From contig NZ_CP158367.1 of NCBI RefSeq assembly GCF_040267685.1, positions 1,922,001-1,986,000 of the forward strand: 64,000 nucleotides of DNA. The letters run 5' to 3'. The position numbers were made by a program, and so were the translations under genes. Positions 62,024 to 64,000 of the stretch are shown piece by piece. Under the pieces are notes generated by a model. That model saw only the letters and a program-made list of their open reading frames with translations, had not been told where the DNA came from and ran no database searches. The stretch's first letter is position 1. Each line of letters begins with the position of its first letter. This DNA comes from Proteinivorax tanatarense (lineage in GTDB: Bacteria; Bacillota; Proteinivoracia; Proteinivoracales; Proteinivoracaceae).

Positions 62024-62878
62024 TTAGAATTTAAGCTCAAATAACAAAGCATTAGGTTCTTTATCTATTCCTTCTTGATCCCTTTCATGGAAACCTGCTT
62101 TTATAAATGTATCTATATGCTTTGATTTGGGAATTAGCATAGTTTTTATCTCAAAGTCTTTATGTTGGCGTATGACTTCTGTTAATAGGTCCTGTACCCC
62201 TTGTATAGTCCCTCCATAGAACAGGATGCGAACGTCATCCCCCTCTTTTTTATATGCCATTACACTCTGGCCATCTTCTGTCACCAAAATTCTTCGTTTT
62301 GTCCATAGGTCTTTAACTGTCTCTTCTGTTATAGGTATAAACTTCCAATGCATGTCAAAGTAAAGCCCCTCAGTTAAGTTGTACTCCTCAACGTTTTGCA
62401 TTAGCTGCAGTGCTTGCTGATAATCATTACTATGTTTAATTATATTTTTTTGCGGTAGCTGTTTGGGATTATTACTTAACACTGAATAATATTTGCTTTT
62501 TACCTCAAACCCGTATTTTAGCCCTGACTTAATACTTCCTATGGCATTTTTGTGGGTAGCAAAACGCAAAGAGTCAAGTTGCATTTTTTTAGCTTTTTCA
62601 ACATAGAATTTGGTCAACAAATAGGCATAACCTTTTCCCCTATGCTCCTCTTTTACTCTAAGTCCTTCTAACCAACCATGTTTCTTGTACACAAAGGCTA
62701 ACTTAGAAAAAGCTCTTACCTCTCCATCTTTTTCCACTACAGCTATTAAACCATTTTCATCTTCTAACCATTTGTCAATACTTGTTAATAAGTAATCTCT
62801 TCCCCCCCAAACATTGCGGCAAATATCAAGCATCTGCCCCTTATCATTATTTTTTGCAAATCTTATTGTCTCTTCCAT
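62024..62878 (-). CDS. GNAT family N-acetyltransferase
   Basis: The 284-residue protein contains the acetyl-CoA motif A, GLRVKEEHRGKGYAYLLTKF near residue 73, after strands with VVEKDGEVRAFSKLAF. The second half resembles another GNAT repeat without a clear acetyl-CoA motif, so it could be a tandem GNAT with one active site. Substrate unknown. AAAGGAGAGGG precedes the ATG. It is followed by the 83-residue gene at 55 bases. Confidence 0.82.
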   Translation of the reverse strand: MEETIRFAKNNDKGQMLDICRNVWGGRDYLLTSIDKWLEDENGLIAVVEKDGEVRAFSKLAFVYKKHGWLEGLRVKEEHRGKGYAYLLTKFYVEKAKKMQLDSLRFATHKNAIGSIKSGLKYGFEVKSKYYSVLSNNPKQLPQKNIIKHSNDYQQALQLMQNVEEYNLTEGLYFDMHWKFIPITEETVKDLWTKRRILVTEDGQSVMAYKKEGDDVRILFYGGTIQGVQDLLTEVIRQHKDFEIKTMLIPKSKHIDTFIKAGFHERDQEGIDKEPNALLFELKF

Positions 62879-62911
62879 ATTTCCCTCTCCTTTCTAGCTA
62901 TCTAATTTATG

Positions 62912-63994
62912 TTAACTTAACTTTATCCCATGCTTATCAACATGGCCGATTGGCCACTTACCTACCTTTACAAATCTCTTGCCGTTATCATTAAAAATAA
63001 ACTCTCCTGCATACCAGATAATTTTTTCATCTTTAATGATGTTGAGTATTTTAAGTTGGACGTTAAAATCCCCGTCTTCAGTTATAAATAAATCAATTAA
63101 ATCACCTATGTCGTATTTAGGCTTAGTAAATGGATAATTTTTTTCTTTACTGACAACCTTCATTATTCCATCTTCACCTAAGGGTAGTTTTTTTTGGTCA
63201 TTATTTATTTTTAGTTTTATATGACTGTTATCTATCTCAATGATAAAAGGCATTTGGTTTTGATTCATACCTAAATCAGCGTATACCAGTTTGCCGTTTT
63301 GGGATATTTCTAAACCCATTTTAGGAGTGTGACCAACTATTTGCCTTTTTACATCATATTCCTCACACTGCTCTGCTAATGCCTGCTCTGAAAAGTTACG
63401 AATCCAAAAAGGCCCTGTTCGACTAAAGATATCTTTTTCGTACAGATGCTTAGATTTGTTTGCAAAAGTTTGATGCAGAATTTTGTTAAGTTGCCTAATA
63501 CTGCGATTTTCCCCTATGATTCCTCCATGAACAAATAAATTGCCGCTATGCTTAAAGGCAACTTTATACTGGCTTATTATTTGCCCATAGGAACGTTCTG
63601 GCGAAAACTCATTGTAAAATATTTCTGGTACAGGGCTTTGACAATTTTTTTTATCACTCCATTCTTTATATACCCAGTCCCCACCATTAAAAAACCAGTG
63701 AAATTTAGCATAGTTATTTCCCATCCCTGCAAAAATAGCCATTAGTTCATGATTGCCCAACATAACTTCTACACTAGAATTATACTGTTGAGCTTGTTTT
63801 GCTAATTTTGCTAAAAACAAAATGTTTTTCAAAGAGTGGGGCCCTCTATCTATGATATCCCCCAGCTGCACCAAAACTGTATCTTTCTTTATCCAGTTAG
63901 ATGTTTTATCTATAATTCCTGCTATTTCCAGAGATTGTTTTAAAAGATCAAGACGTCCGTGAATATCTCCTATAACATATAATTGTTTTGTCAA
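62912..63994 (-). CDS. Calcineurin-like metallophosphoesterase (Ser/Thr phosphatase type), start near the window edge
   Basis: The 360-residue protein has the phosphoprotein phosphatase motifs GDIHGR near residue 9, GDIIDRGPHS near 46, GNHE near 81, and GHTP near 215 for the last metal ligand. Relatives include bacterial PrpA/PrpE-type phosphatases and symmetric Ap4A hydrolases. A C-terminal domain of about 110 residues is extra and unknown. The visible start is a TTG at 63994; the frame is open to the window edge so a slightly longer N-terminus cannot be excluded. It ends 33 bases before the acetyltransferase start. Confidence 0.85.
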   Translation of the reverse strand: MTKQLYVIGDIHGRLDLLKQSLEIAGIIDKTSNWIKKDTVLVQLGDIIDRGPHSLKNILFLAKLAKQAQQYNSSVEVMLGNHELMAIFAGMGNNYAKFHWFFNGGDWVYKEWSDKKNCQSPVPEIFYNEFSPERSYGQIISQYKVAFKHSGNLFVHGGIIGENRSIRQLNKILHQTFANKSKHLYEKDIFSRTGPFWIRNFSEQALAEQCEEYDVKRQIVGHTPKMGLEISQNGKLVYADLGMNQNQMPFIIEIDNSHIKLKINNDQKKLPLGEDGIMKVVSKEKNYPFTKPKYDIGDLIDLFITEDGDFNVQLKILNIIKDEKIIWYAGEFIFNDNGKRFVKVGKWPIGHVDKHGIKLS

Positions 63995-64000
63995 ACAGAT

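Overview
The window is low-GC DNA from an anaerobic, endospore-forming Firmicute of the clostridial type. The evidence is two pyruvate:ferredoxin oxidoreductases, a complete gerA-type germinant receptor operon, clostridial small proteins (DUF3787, phasin-like), a methionine gamma-lyase with a sigma-54 style regulator, strong AGGAGG ribosome binding sites, frequent TTG/GTG starts and many U-tailed hairpin terminators. Gene styles resemble the Anaerobranca/Proteinivorax/Alkaliphilus group; that placement is inference only.

0-7.4 kb: the 3' five-sixths of a first PFOR, an arginine-deiminase-like hydrolase, a CCA-adding/poly(A) polymerase family enzyme, a split ThrE-type amino acid exporter and an M23 lipoprotein. 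7.5-11 kb: a graveyard of broken insertion sequences (two internally deleted IS1182 derivatives, an IS110 relic, a frameshifted IS256 relic) around an intact zinc-ribbon/DUF2085 gene pair. 11-15.8 kb: MutS-like membrane ATPase, radical SAM-HhH protein and several small proteins below 80 residues, three of which are 51-53 residues long. 15.85-16.78 kb: three tandem ~330-bp units, each a long imperfect palindrome with paired internal motifs; this is the most unusual non-coding structure here.

16.8-24.9 kb: an RND pump with its adaptor, a MacB/FtsX-type ABC pair, a YugP-type metallopeptidase and a DUF2975/XRE regulatory pair. 25.2-26 kb: a CRISPR array of nine repeats with no cas genes in the window, read on the minus strand with its leader on the right. 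26-34.8 kb: ABC-2 exporter, TasA/camelysin-like protein without a signal peptide, NagB, a REC-GGDEF-REC diguanylate cyclase, and an AarF/UbiB kinase with a phasin-like partner. 34.8-40.4 kb: complete second PFOR and SppA. 40.7-45.8 kb: FmdE-like protein, a soluble Rossmann-MCP fusion, an amidase and several unknowns.

46-46.8 kb: an island scar made of IS21 IstA and tyrosine recombinase remnants lying against the 3' end of a tRNA-Ala(GGC). 46.9-49.1 kb: a tandem duplicated flavoprotein pair. 49.2-53 kb: gerAA-gerAC-gerAB. 54.3-57.4 kb: methionine gamma-lyase and an ACT-PAS-AAA+ regulator that probably controls it. 57.5-64 kb: a B12-binding radical SAM protein (DUF4080), a possible spore-coat protein, an M20 amidohydrolase, a GNAT acetyltransferase and a metallophosphatase reaching the window edge. 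A family of short inverted-repeat elements (ends like TAGGCAATTGCAAAA) is dispersed at 29.2, 40.4 and 55.5 kb.
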